Assembly: GCA_022511005.1 (NCBI GenBank)
Contig: JAFLSJ010000004.1
Coordinates: 1 to 49,048 of the forward strand
DNA length: 49,048 nt
Origin: Ruminococcus sp.
Lineage (GTDB): Bacteria; Bacillota; Clostridia; Oscillospirales; Acutalibacteraceae
Reading direction: 5' to 3'
The notes beneath the pieces are model-generated. The model was given only the letters and a program-made list of their open reading frames with translations. It ran no database searches and was not told the DNA's origin. Below, one piece after another: positions 39,511 to 47,622 of this stretch. A program made the translations under genes and the position numbers. How positions within the stretch are numbered: the stretch's first letter is position 1; each line of letters opens with the position of its first letter.

Positions 39511-39537
39511 AAAAATAAAGCCGCTTTGAAAGCGGCT
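39511..39537 (-). terminator. Terminator downstream of the SurA-like gene
   Basis: On the minus strand AGCCGCTTTCAAAGCGGCT is a perfect stem followed by TTATTTTTTC. The same hairpin sequence recurs at 39752-39776. Confidence 0.7.
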
Positions 39538-39604
39538 ATCAAATTCAAAAAGAAGTTATTATAAAATACCATTTTGTTTTTAATATTAAAAACATTTAAA
39601 AACA

Positions 39605-39685
39605 TGTAGGGACAACCCTTGCGGTTGTCCGAAAAATGAATTATATGTTTTTTATTTGCGGGCGACCGCAAGGATCGCCCCTACG
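39605..39685. repeat. REP-type hairpin doublet, copy B
   Basis: TGTAGGGACAACCCTTGCGG with TTGTCCG, 24 bp of AT-rich DNA, then TTGCGGGCGACCGCAAGGA with TCGCCCCTACG. It is the same doublet as copies A and C; one loop base differs (GGATCGCC). Confidence 0.85.
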
Positions 39686-39751
39686 GGCTTTAAAAAATGT
39701 TTTATATAACCTTTTACACAGGTTGCTTTTTAAGGAATTAATCAACATGCT

Positions 39752-39776
39752 AAAAGCCGCTTTCAAAGCGGCTTTT
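39752..39776 (+). repeat. Second copy of the GCCGCTTT hairpin
   Basis: AAAAGCCGCTTTCAAAGCGGC and TTTT form a perfect palindrome only 18 bp beyond the SurA-like stop. It matches the hairpin at 39519-39537, so the REP doublet is flanked by two similar terminator hairpins. Plus-strand T-runs follow (AATTTTTATTT). Confidence 0.6.
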
Positions 39777-39793
39777 AATTTTTATTTAAGTTA

Positions 39794-40963
39794 TTAAGCT
39801 TGATCCTGAGTTGAAGCGGTTGTTGTAGGTTCAACAGGAACAAAGAACATATCAGGTGAATATCTGTCAATCTGAGACTGGTTCTTTTCTACTTCAAGAT
39901 TTTTTGCTACCTCTTCAATATAATCGTTAAACTCGTCTTGTTTCATATAACTGAGCACATTTGAACGGTTTGTATTATCTGAAAGATATTCGTCAGCAAT
40001 CTTTTTTGTGTCACCTTTATAAATAAAGTAAAGAGTTGCTGTATTGCCTTCGCCAACCTGAAGTGTTTCAGCTGTACCGGCTTTCATTTCATTAAGCTTT
40101 TCTTTAATGTTATCGCCGATAGAGCTGTTTTCAAGGTTTTCTGTGCCTGACTGTGATGGGTCGCTTGTAATCTCATTTGCTTCCATATATGTTTTCAAAA
40201 CATCGTCATAGCTTTTTCCTGATTTGATATCGTTAACATAACCTTTAAGTTCATCTTCAACTTTTTTCTTTTCATCATCAGATAATGCGGTATTTGTTGA
40301 ATTTCCGTCATCATCGGTTTCTGTTGTGTAAAGATTAACAGAGAAGAACTTATAATCTGTGTAGTTTTCATTAAAGCAGTCTGTGATTTCGTTTTCGGGA
40401 ACTTCTTTAGCACCGCCTTTGCCGTAAAGACCTTCAAATAAAGCTGATTCTTTTGCCATTGCTCCGTAAGATGAAATATAGAAGCTGTCAAAAGAAATAC
40501 CGTATGGTTCAAGCTCTGCACTCATTGGGCTAAAGTAGCCGTATGCTGCATAAGCACCCATTTCCCAGATGTTTTCGGCTGTAGATTTTGCTTCGTCCAT
40601 TGTAGCAGTATCAACAGTTATGTTGTTCTTTTTAAGTTCACTGTCTACTGCAAGAATTCGTTTAGTTATTTTATCAGCCTCATTAAGAATCCATGTTTTA
40701 GCAACCTCTGTATTACCGTCGTCATCAGTAATCGCTAAGTCCATAAAAGACTTGTCTGAGCTGTAGTCCTCATTTTCCTGAGCATATGTCTGAGCCTGAT
40801 TATATGCCTGATATAGTGAATAAATATAAACGCCGATAGCAAGCTCGTTATCTTCGTATCTGTAACTCCAATCTTTAGAAAAGCTGATTGGTGTACAGCC
40901 TGCACTGAGTGCAATCATAACTGCCGCCAAAAGAAAAGCAGCAACTTTTTTAAACGGTTTCAT
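39794..40963 (-). CDS. PrsA/SurA-like lipoprotein
   Basis: A 389-residue surface lipoprotein. The signal peptide ends in the lipobox ALSAGC (Cys23). A SurA_N-like helical part follows (YIYSLYQAYNQAQTYAQEN, VAKTWILNEADKITKRILAV), then VPENEITDCFNENYTDYKFF and a C-terminal helical region. I see no clear parvulin-type PPIase domain, although the family is usually annotated as foldase PrsA. In clostridial genomes such a gene often follows mfd, as here. It has its own strong promoter at 41031-41059. Confidence 0.75.
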   Translation of the reverse strand: MKPFKKVAAFLLAAVMIALSAGCTPISFSKDWSYRYEDNELAIGVYIYSLYQAYNQAQTYAQENEDYSSDKSFMDLAITDDDGNTEVAKTWILNEADKITKRILAVDSELKKNNITVDTATMDEAKSTAENIWEMGAYAAYGYFSPMSAELEPYGISFDSFYISSYGAMAKESALFEGLYGKGGAKEVPENEITDCFNENYTDYKFFSVNLYTTETDDDGNSTNTALSDDEKKKVEDELKGYVNDIKSGKSYDDVLKTYMEANEITSDPSQSGTENLENSSIGDNIKEKLNEMKAGTAETLQVGEGNTATLYFIYKGDTKKIADEYLSDNTNRSNVLSYMKQDEFNDYIEEVAKNLEVEKNQSQIDRYSPDMFFVPVEPTTTASTQDQA

Positions 40964-41030
40964 AATTTTTTACCATCCTTTATAAAAGTTTAATAAATTA
41001 ATAAAGTACAAAAACTGTGCGTACTTTCTA

Positions 41031-41059
41031 ATTATACACAAACTTTTTGCTAATGTCTA
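41031..41059 (-). promoter_or_regulatory. Predicted promoter of the SurA-like gene
   Basis: On the minus strand TAGACA (41054-41059) and a perfect TATAAT (41031-41036) are separated by 17 bp, about 68 bp upstream of the ATG. Confidence 0.7.
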
Positions 41060-41097
41060 TAATTTTATCGAAATTAACTTAAATTAAATTGATAAAA

Positions 41098-44000
41098 TTA
41101 CTGTGAAATTTGTAATATTTCTTTTAAAGCATTTAAAGTGTCGAAGTTTTTGTCGAATTTTATCGCAATATAGGGTTTTGCGCCTGCGTTAATCATACAT
41201 TTTCTTTTATATCTTGATAAAAGCTCCGGGGTAAGTTCACTTTTTATATCCTTAACATATAACAAAATTGTGACGTCATTTTGTTTGATTTCTGAAATTC
41301 CCAGTTTTTGCGCTTTGTTTCTGATTTCTGCAATATCCATCAGTCCTAAAACAGACTGAGGAATTTTGCCGAAACGGTCAAGAAGCTCGTCTTTAACGTC
41401 GGCACTGTCTTCGTTTGTACGAATATCTGCAATTCTTCTGTAAATATCAAGCCTTTGAGATAGGTTGGAAATGTAATTTTCAGGGATATGCGCCTGAATC
41501 TGAACATCTATAAGACATTCATTGTCTTGATTTTTAGGAATTTCTCCTTTTTCTTCCGATACAGCCTCGTCCAAAAGCTTTAAATACATATCGTATCCTA
41601 CATCTTCCATATGACCGTGCTGTTGAGCGCCCAGAATGTTGCCTGCTCCTCTTAACTCAAGGTCACGCATTGCTATTTTAAAGCCTGAGCCAAATTCCGT
41701 AAATTCTCTAATGGCGGTTAAACGCTTTTGAGAAATATCGGAGAGAACCTTTCTTGGATTAAATGTAAAGTAAGCGTAGGCTCTTCTGGCACTTCTGCCA
41801 ACTCGTCCTCTTATTTGATGAAGCTGAGAAAGTCCCATATGGTCGGCATTTTCAATAATCAAGGTGTTTGCATTAGGCAAATCTACGCCTGTTTCTATAA
41901 TTGTTGTGCAGACAAGCAGGTTTATATCCTGATTAAGCATTTTCTCCCATACATCGGAAAGCTCTTTTTCATTCATTTTTCCGTGGGCGACTGCAATTTT
42001 TGCCTCGGGAATCATAGCCTCCAGCTTTGCGGCCTTGTCAAGTATTGTTTCTACCTTATTATATAAGTAAAATACCTGACCGCCTCGGCGGATTTCTTTT
42101 CTTATGGCTTCTGCAATAATCCCGTTATCGTGTTCAAGAACATAGGTCTGAACAGGATGACGGTTTTGGGGTGCTTCTTCAAGTACAGACATATCTCTTA
42201 TTCCGCTCATTGCCATATTGAGAGTACGGGGGATAGGAGTAGCCGAAAGTGTAAGAACATCTACATTTTTGCAAAGCTCTTTAAAGCGTTCCTTTTGAGC
42301 AACTCCGAAACGCTGTTCCTCGTCAATAATCGCAAGACCTAAGTCGTGGAATACAACATCTTTTTGCACAAGTCTGTGTGTTCCAATAACTATATCTATT
42401 TCGCCTCTTGAAAGCCTTTTTATAATTTCTTTTTGTTGTTTTGGGGTTCGGAATCTTGATAAAAGCTCGATTCTTACTGGATAATCCTCAAATCTTCTTA
42501 CAATGGTCTGATAATGCTGCCACGCAAGAATTGTTGTAGGGCAGAGGAGAGCACATTGCTTTGAATCAGAAACACATTTAAAGGCGGCTCTTAATGCAAC
42601 CTCTGTTTTACCGAATCCTACATCACCGCAGAGAAGTCTGTCCATTGGCGATACTCTTTCCATATCGGACTTTATTTCATCACAGCATCTCAGCTGATCC
42701 TGAGTTTCTTCAAATTCAAATCGGCTTTCAAAGTCACGCTGCCATTCATTATCACGTGAAAAGGCATAGCCCTTAGCTTGCATACGCTGAGAATAAAGGG
42801 CAATAAGCTCTTTTGCCATATCTCTTACGGAACTTTTAACTCTTGCTTTTGCTTTGCTCCAGTCAGAGCCACCTAAACGGCTTAATTTAACCATTGAGTT
42901 TTCTCGTGGACCGATATATTTTGCTACCATATCAAGCTGTGTTACCGGAACATAAAGCACGTCCTGTTTTGCATATTCAATTCTGATATAGTCCTTAACA
43001 ACGCCGTGAACATCAATTTTTTTAATTCCGCCGAATATTCCTATACCGTGTGTTGAATGAACAACATAATCTCCAATTGATAAATCTGAAAGAGAGTAGA
43101 TTTCCTTTGCATTTTTGGAAGTTTTTTTCCTTTTGGTTTTCGGTGCAGATTGGCTTAAACCGTGGCTGAATAAGTAAAAATTCGATGATGGAAATTCAAA
43201 ACCGCTGCTTAAAGCACCGGGCATAACATAAATTGAGCCTTTTTCTATTTTTGAGGTATCATTAACTAAGGCATTAGGAAAACCTTTTTCAATTAGGTTG
43301 TCAGAGGTGTATTTTGCTGATTTTTCAGTGCCTGATAAAATTACAACTGTGCTGTTTTTTAAATCAATTCCTTCCAAATCTTCAATCAATACAGAAATTG
43401 AGCCATTCCAAAGGGGTAACTGTTTAAAGTTAAAGTTTAAAAGCTCTGTTAGCTTAAAATCAAAGTTTCCGTGGGCAAAGTTTTCAAGACAGAAAAGCAT
43501 TTCATTTTCAAAAAATTCTGTTACTTCTTTAAAGGTTATGCTGTATGTGTCAAAACCTCTGCATAAAACGCCCTCTTCAAAAAAGTCGGTGAGCATTTCT
43601 TTTTGCAGAAATTCATAGGATTTTGCTCTGTCCTTGATTTTTTGATATTCACTTAAAAATATTAATGAGCCTTCTTCAAAATAATCAAATAGAGTGGCGG
43701 GACGGCTGTAAATTACGGGAATAAACTTATCCATATTTCCCATATGCAGTCCACTTCTGATTTTATCGGCTTCCAAGGTTAAAATCTCTTTGGCTTTAGG
43801 TGCATTTTTGCCTTTAAGATATGAGGCTTTTTTCATTATTTTATCGGCTAATTCGCCGTTATCCTCAACTAAAATTTCAGTCGAGGGGGTGAGAATTATT
43901 TCATCTGCTTTTTCATATCTTCTTTGAGTTTCAAGCTCAAAGTAGTTTATGTCTGTAATTTCATCTCCCCAAAATTCAACACGAACAGGATTTTTGCCGT

Positions 44001-44550
44001 CTGGCATAAAAAAGTCAAGTATTCCACCTCTTACGGCAAACTGACCTTGTCCGTCAACCTGATCAAAGCGTTTATAACCCATAAGAGTCAGGGCGCTTAT
44101 ACAATCGTCAAGAGAGATACATTGTCCCACTTTCAGCTTTAAAACTGATTTTTTAAGAATTTCAGGGGGGATTGTGTACTGCATTGCCGCATCAATACAG
44201 GAAATTATAACATCATAGTCTCCGTCAAGAATTTTTAACAGAACATTAAGCCTTTGATGTTCGTAATCCATAGATTTTCCCTCTATGTCTCTGAAATTAA
44301 AATCCTTAACTGTGTAAACAAGGGCTTTTTTGCCCATACAGCATAAATCGTTGCAAAGGCTTTGAGCCTCCTGCTCGTCTCCTGCAATACAAAAGGCTCT
44401 GACACCTTGTAAATGACAGAGCGTATTTATCATATTTGCTTTGTTGATTCCCGTAACACCTGTTGCACAAACCGAACATCGGGGTTTAAGGGAATTTTGC
44501 ACCATACCGAATTCTTTTGTGTTTTTCAGTGCGTTTATAATAAAATTCAT
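41098..44550 (-). CDS. mfd: Transcription-repair coupling factor
   Basis: The 1150-residue Mfd removes RNA polymerase stalled at DNA lesions and recruits UvrA. The UvrB-like N-terminal part (about 1-330) includes GGILDFFMPDGKNPVRVEFWG. The RNA polymerase interaction domain follows (LSDLSIGDYVVHSTHGIGIFGG). The RecG-like translocase has LLCGDVGFGKTEVAL (Walker A), the DEEQ box IIDEEQRFGV, and the TRG-type end MRDLELRGAGNILGAQQHGH. The C-terminal UvrA-binding domain is present (from about residue 1000). The length is full. It follows pth by 237 bp, a gap with a REP doublet. Confidence 0.97.
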   Translation of the reverse strand: MNFIINALKNTKEFGMVQNSLKPRCSVCATGVTGINKANMINTLCHLQGVRAFCIAGDEQEAQSLCNDLCCMGKKALVYTVKDFNFRDIEGKSMDYEHQRLNVLLKILDGDYDVIISCIDAAMQYTIPPEILKKSVLKLKVGQCISLDDCISALTLMGYKRFDQVDGQGQFAVRGGILDFFMPDGKNPVRVEFWGDEITDINYFELETQRRYEKADEIILTPSTEILVEDNGELADKIMKKASYLKGKNAPKAKEILTLEADKIRSGLHMGNMDKFIPVIYSRPATLFDYFEEGSLIFLSEYQKIKDRAKSYEFLQKEMLTDFFEEGVLCRGFDTYSITFKEVTEFFENEMLFCLENFAHGNFDFKLTELLNFNFKQLPLWNGSISVLIEDLEGIDLKNSTVVILSGTEKSAKYTSDNLIEKGFPNALVNDTSKIEKGSIYVMPGALSSGFEFPSSNFYLFSHGLSQSAPKTKRKKTSKNAKEIYSLSDLSIGDYVVHSTHGIGIFGGIKKIDVHGVVKDYIRIEYAKQDVLYVPVTQLDMVAKYIGPRENSMVKLSRLGGSDWSKAKARVKSSVRDMAKELIALYSQRMQAKGYAFSRDNEWQRDFESRFEFEETQDQLRCCDEIKSDMERVSPMDRLLCGDVGFGKTEVALRAAFKCVSDSKQCALLCPTTILAWQHYQTIVRRFEDYPVRIELLSRFRTPKQQKEIIKRLSRGEIDIVIGTHRLVQKDVVFHDLGLAIIDEEQRFGVAQKERFKELCKNVDVLTLSATPIPRTLNMAMSGIRDMSVLEEAPQNRHPVQTYVLEHDNGIIAEAIRKEIRRGGQVFYLYNKVETILDKAAKLEAMIPEAKIAVAHGKMNEKELSDVWEKMLNQDINLLVCTTIIETGVDLPNANTLIIENADHMGLSQLHQIRGRVGRSARRAYAYFTFNPRKVLSDISQKRLTAIREFTEFGSGFKIAMRDLELRGAGNILGAQQHGHMEDVGYDMYLKLLDEAVSEEKGEIPKNQDNECLIDVQIQAHIPENYISNLSQRLDIYRRIADIRTNEDSADVKDELLDRFGKIPQSVLGLMDIAEIRNKAQKLGISEIKQNDVTILLYVKDIKSELTPELLSRYKRKCMINAGAKPYIAIKFDKNFDTLNALKEILQISQ

Positions 44551-44620
44551 TTTTTCTCCTTGAAAAAGTAATTAATCTAACTACAGAAAAAGTTATTATA
44601 TAAAAACATTTAAAAAATAA

Positions 44621-44702
44621 TGTAGGGACAACCCTTGCTGTTGTCCGAAATATTCAATTATGCATTTTTTATTTGCGGGCGACCGCAAGGGTCGCCCCTA
44701 CG
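44621..44702. repeat. REP-type hairpin doublet, copy C
   Basis: TGTAGGGACAACCCTTGCTG with TTGTCCG, 25 bp of AT-rich DNA, then TTGCGGGCGACCGCAAGGG with TCGCCCCTACG. The flanks also resemble copy B (GGGCTTTAAGAAATGTT against GGGCTTTAAAAAATGTT), so the repeat is longer than the hairpins. Confidence 0.85.
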
Positions 44703-44787
44703 GGCTTTAAGAAATGTTATAATATAACCGTTTAATAACAAAGGTTGTTTTTTTATAATATTTAATTGACAAGCTGAATTAAAGTAT

Positions 44788-45381
44788 TTAATTAAATAAA
44801 TTCATTGCTTTTGTTATATCACCGTTTATTATATGTTCAATAGCAGTATTTGCATTATCTGCCATTTGTTTAATATCTTTTAATTCTATATCAGAAAATT
44901 TAGATAATACCCAGTCTGCAAGCTCCCAGTGAGGATTGGGTTTTGCACCGATTCCTATTTTAATTCTGGGGAACGCATCGCTGCCTGACAAGTAAATGAT
45001 ACTTCTCATACCTTTCTGACCGCCGTCACTGCCTTTTGAGCGAATACGCATTTTGCCTACATCAAGAGAAATATCGTCAAAAATTACAATAACCTGTTCA
45101 GGGTTAAGCTTATAGAAATTCATAGCTTCAACAACAGCTTGCCCGCTGTTATTCATATATGTTGAAGGCTTCATAAAAAGAACTTTTTTTCCGTTTATAT
45201 TACATTCGCCGACAGTTGACTTGAATTTAATCCTGTTTATTTTGAAATTTCTTTTTTCTGCAATATAGTCAACGGCAATAAAGCCTGTATTATGCCTTGT
45301 AATTTCATATTTTCTGTCAGGATTTCCAAGACCGACTACTATGAAATCTATGCTGCTGCTGAATTTGTTTTTTAAGAACAT
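44788..45381 (-). CDS. pth: Peptidyl-tRNA hydrolase
   Basis: The 197-residue Pth frees tRNA from peptidyl-tRNAs dropped by ribosomes. The motifs are VVGLGNPDRKYEITRHNTGF, with the catalytic His, FMKPSTYMNNSG, FDDISLDVGKMRIRSKGSDG and GMRSIIYLSGSDAFPRIKIG. The length is standard, with a short N-terminal extension (MFLKNKFSSS). The ribosome binding site is weak (GGGATG). It lies between prs and mfd in the order glmU-prs-pth-mfd conserved across Firmicutes. Confidence 0.96.
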   Translation of the reverse strand: MFLKNKFSSSIDFIVVGLGNPDRKYEITRHNTGFIAVDYIAEKRNFKINRIKFKSTVGECNINGKKVLFMKPSTYMNNSGQAVVEAMNFYKLNPEQVIVIFDDISLDVGKMRIRSKGSDGGQKGMRSIIYLSGSDAFPRIKIGIGAKPNPHWELADWVLSKFSDIELKDIKQMADNANTAIEHIINGDITKAMNLFN

Positions 45382-45452
45382 TATATCATCCCGTTATCGT
45401 CAAAATTAAGATAATTTGGCAGAATACTTTGTGTTTTCTGCAAGAGAAATAT

Positions 45453-45474
45453 GGCGGAGTTTTTACGCTCCGCC
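45453..45474. terminator. Hairpin between prs and pth
   Basis: GGCGGAG-8 nt-CTCCGCC is a 7-bp GC-rich stem 72 bp beyond prs on the minus strand. Its better T-run (TTGTTTT) is on the plus strand, so termination of prs is uncertain. Confidence 0.5.
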
Positions 45475-45545
45475 TTGTTTTAAAATATTTAGTTTAGCTT
45501 ATGTATACTATTTATATCCAATTAAAGGTAATTTATCAGATGCCA

Positions 45546-46505
45546 TTAACCGAATGCAGGTGAAAACGGCTTATCGTTATAAATTCTTGCAATAGCTTCG
45601 GCAAATGTAGGAGCTATCGGGAGAATTGTAAATTTGTCAATCATTTTATCCTCTGAAACAGGAACAGTATCAAGGAGAATAACCTCTTTAATTACGCTGT
45701 TCTTGATTCTTTCAATAGCAGGACCGGAAAGAACACCATGAGTAGCACACGCGTAAACCTCAGTAGCGCCGCCTCTTTCAATAATTGCAGCAGCACCGTT
45801 GCAAAGTGTACCGGCAGTATCAATCATATCGTCAAGTAAAATAACCTTTTTACCCTTAACTTCACCGATAATGTTCATAACTTCAGAAACATTTGCTCTC
45901 GGTCTTCTCTTATCAATAATTGCAAGAGATGTGCCGATTTTAGAAGCAAAGTTTCTTGCTCTTGTAACAGAACCTAAGTCAGGTGAAACTACAACATATT
46001 CATCAGGATTTTTAGAAACTCTTTCTTTCATATGATTAGCTAAAACATCAGCACCGTGGAGGTGATCAACAGGAATGTTAAAGAAGCCCTGAATCTGATT
46101 AGCATGTAAATCCATTGTAAGCAAACGGTCTGCACCTGCTGTTGTAATAAGGTCAGCGCAAAGCTTTGCCGAAATCGGATCTCTCGGTTTTGCTTTTCTA
46201 TCTTGTCTTGCATAACCGAAGTAAGGCATAACGGCGGTAATTCTTGCGGCTGAAGCACGCTTCATAGCGTCAATCATAATAAGCATTTCCATTAAACTGT
46301 CATTAACGGGAGTGCATGTTGACTGAACGATAAAGCAGTCGCTGCCTCTTACTGATTCGTGGATAGAAACAGCAATTTCGCCGTCGCTGAATTTTGCACA
46401 ATCGCTTTTACCTAAAGGCAGGCCTAAACAACCGGCAATTCCCTGAGCAACATTTACATTTGATGTGCCTGAAAAAATTTTGATGTCTTTTCCGTGAAAG
46501 TTCAT
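45546..46505 (-). CDS. prs: Ribose-phosphate pyrophosphokinase
   Basis: A 319-residue PRPP synthetase that makes phosphoribosyl pyrophosphate from ribose 5-phosphate and ATP. The ATP flexible loop is FGYARQDRKAKPRDPIS, the metal-binding segment TMDLHANQIQGFF, and the ribose-5-phosphate/PRPP loop VILLDDMIDTAGTL. Allosteric and length features are of the common class I enzyme. AGGAG precedes the ATG. It lies 70 bp after the glmU-like gene. Confidence 0.97.
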   Translation of the reverse strand: MNFHGKDIKIFSGTSNVNVAQGIAGCLGLPLGKSDCAKFSDGEIAVSIHESVRGSDCFIVQSTCTPVNDSLMEMLIMIDAMKRASAARITAVMPYFGYARQDRKAKPRDPISAKLCADLITTAGADRLLTMDLHANQIQGFFNIPVDHLHGADVLANHMKERVSKNPDEYVVVSPDLGSVTRARNFASKIGTSLAIIDKRRPRANVSEVMNIIGEVKGKKVILLDDMIDTAGTLCNGAAAIIERGGATEVYACATHGVLSGPAIERIKNSVIKEVILLDTVPVSEDKMIDKFTILPIAPTFAEAIARIYNDKPFSPAFG

Positions 46506-46575
46506 TTTACTTCTCCTTTATTTTTTGTATCTATGTAAACCTTAATAATTTATAACAACATCCGACATATTAATA

Positions 46576-47337
46576 TTAAATATCAAGAGTACATTTATAA
46601 CCTTTTTCTGTAGCGATTCGGTTAAGCTCTTCAAGCTGAGCTGGATCATTGGCACCTAATACGGTATCACTGCTTTTTGCTGTAAAAGCACCGACTTTCT
46701 GTCCCTGCTCCAAAAGAAGCTTTAAGGCGTCAGGCAGATAATACTCTTTTGACTTGTTGTTTGACGTGATTTTATCAAGTACGGATAACAAAGCCTCGGT
46801 TTCAAACCAAAAGCCGCCTGAACTTACCTCGTTAATTTTTAAAGTATCCTCGTCAGCGTCCTTTTGCTCAACAATTGCCTTTACGTTTCCATTTTCGTCA
46901 CGAACGATACGTCCGTATCCCGTGGGATCTGAAACCTTTGCAGAAATAACAGTAGCACTGCAATTTTGAGCCTTATGATATTCATATGAGCTTTTAATCG
47001 TTTCAGTGTCCATAAACGGAGCGTCTCCGCCTAAAATAACAACGCTGCCTTTGTTTTCCTTTAAAAACTCCTTCGCCTGCATAACAGCGTGGCCTGTTCC
47101 CAGACGCTCTGCCTGATAGACAGTAGTAATATCAAAGGGCAGAGAACTTACAAATTCATCAATAAATTCCTTTTTATATCCTTTTACAAGGCAAATATTA
47201 TTAACATCTGCATCCTTTAAAGAGCCTATAACCCATCCAAGCATTGGTTTACCTAAAACCTTTGAAAGGGGTTTAGGCATTTGGGACAACATTCGTTTGC
47301 CTTCTCCACCAGCAAGTACAACCGCACAAGTATTCAT
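46576..47337 (-). CDS. GlmU-like nucleotidyltransferase, uridylyltransferase domain only
   Basis: A 253-residue nucleotidyltransferase with the GlmU N-terminal signature VVLAGGEGKRMLSQMPKPL, the GTGHAVMQA loop, the metal-binding GGDAPFMD and the YYLPDALKLLL motif. It should form UDP-GlcNAc from GlcNAc-1-phosphate and UTP. Full GlmU enzymes have about 450 residues with a left-handed beta-helix acetyltransferase domain. This protein stops after the first domain, and no hexapeptide repeats follow. The start is the ATG 47337, with AAAGGTG upstream; the track start lacks support. It sits in the conserved glmU position before prs. Confidence 0.85.
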   Translation of the reverse strand: MNTCAVVLAGGEGKRMLSQMPKPLSKVLGKPMLGWVIGSLKDADVNNICLVKGYKKEFIDEFVSSLPFDITTVYQAERLGTGHAVMQAKEFLKENKGSVVILGGDAPFMDTETIKSSYEYHKAQNCSATVISAKVSDPTGYGRIVRDENGNVKAIVEQKDADEDTLKINEVSSGGFWFETEALLSVLDKITSNNKSKEYYLPDALKLLLEQGQKVGAFTAKSSDTVLGANDPAQLEELNRIATEKGYKCTLDI

Positions 47338-47378
47338 AATTAAATACACCTTTCGTTTGCACAATAATAGATATTAAT

Positions 47379-47406
47379 ATTATCGCACAAATAATTATTT
47401 TTTCAA
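47379..47406 (-). promoter_or_regulatory. Predicted promoter of the glmU-like/prs run
   Basis: On the minus strand TTGAAA (47401-47406) and GATAAT (47379-47384) are separated by 16 bp, with an extended TGC before the -10 box. It lies about 42 bp ahead of the ATG at 47337. Confidence 0.55.
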
Positions 47407-47622
47407 GCAAAAAAACCAAACTTTTAAGAAGTTTCGGCAATTTTAACGATTTATACAATATATTTATCGAAACCTACAAACTTTTTAGAAGAAAAAATAT
47501 TAAAAAAAATATGGAATTTTTCTCCTTTATTTGATATAATAACAAAAGGCTTGAAATGTAAGCGTATAATATACTATGTTTTGTATACGCCCAAGTTGAA
47601 AAAATTTTAGGAGGTTATTCTA

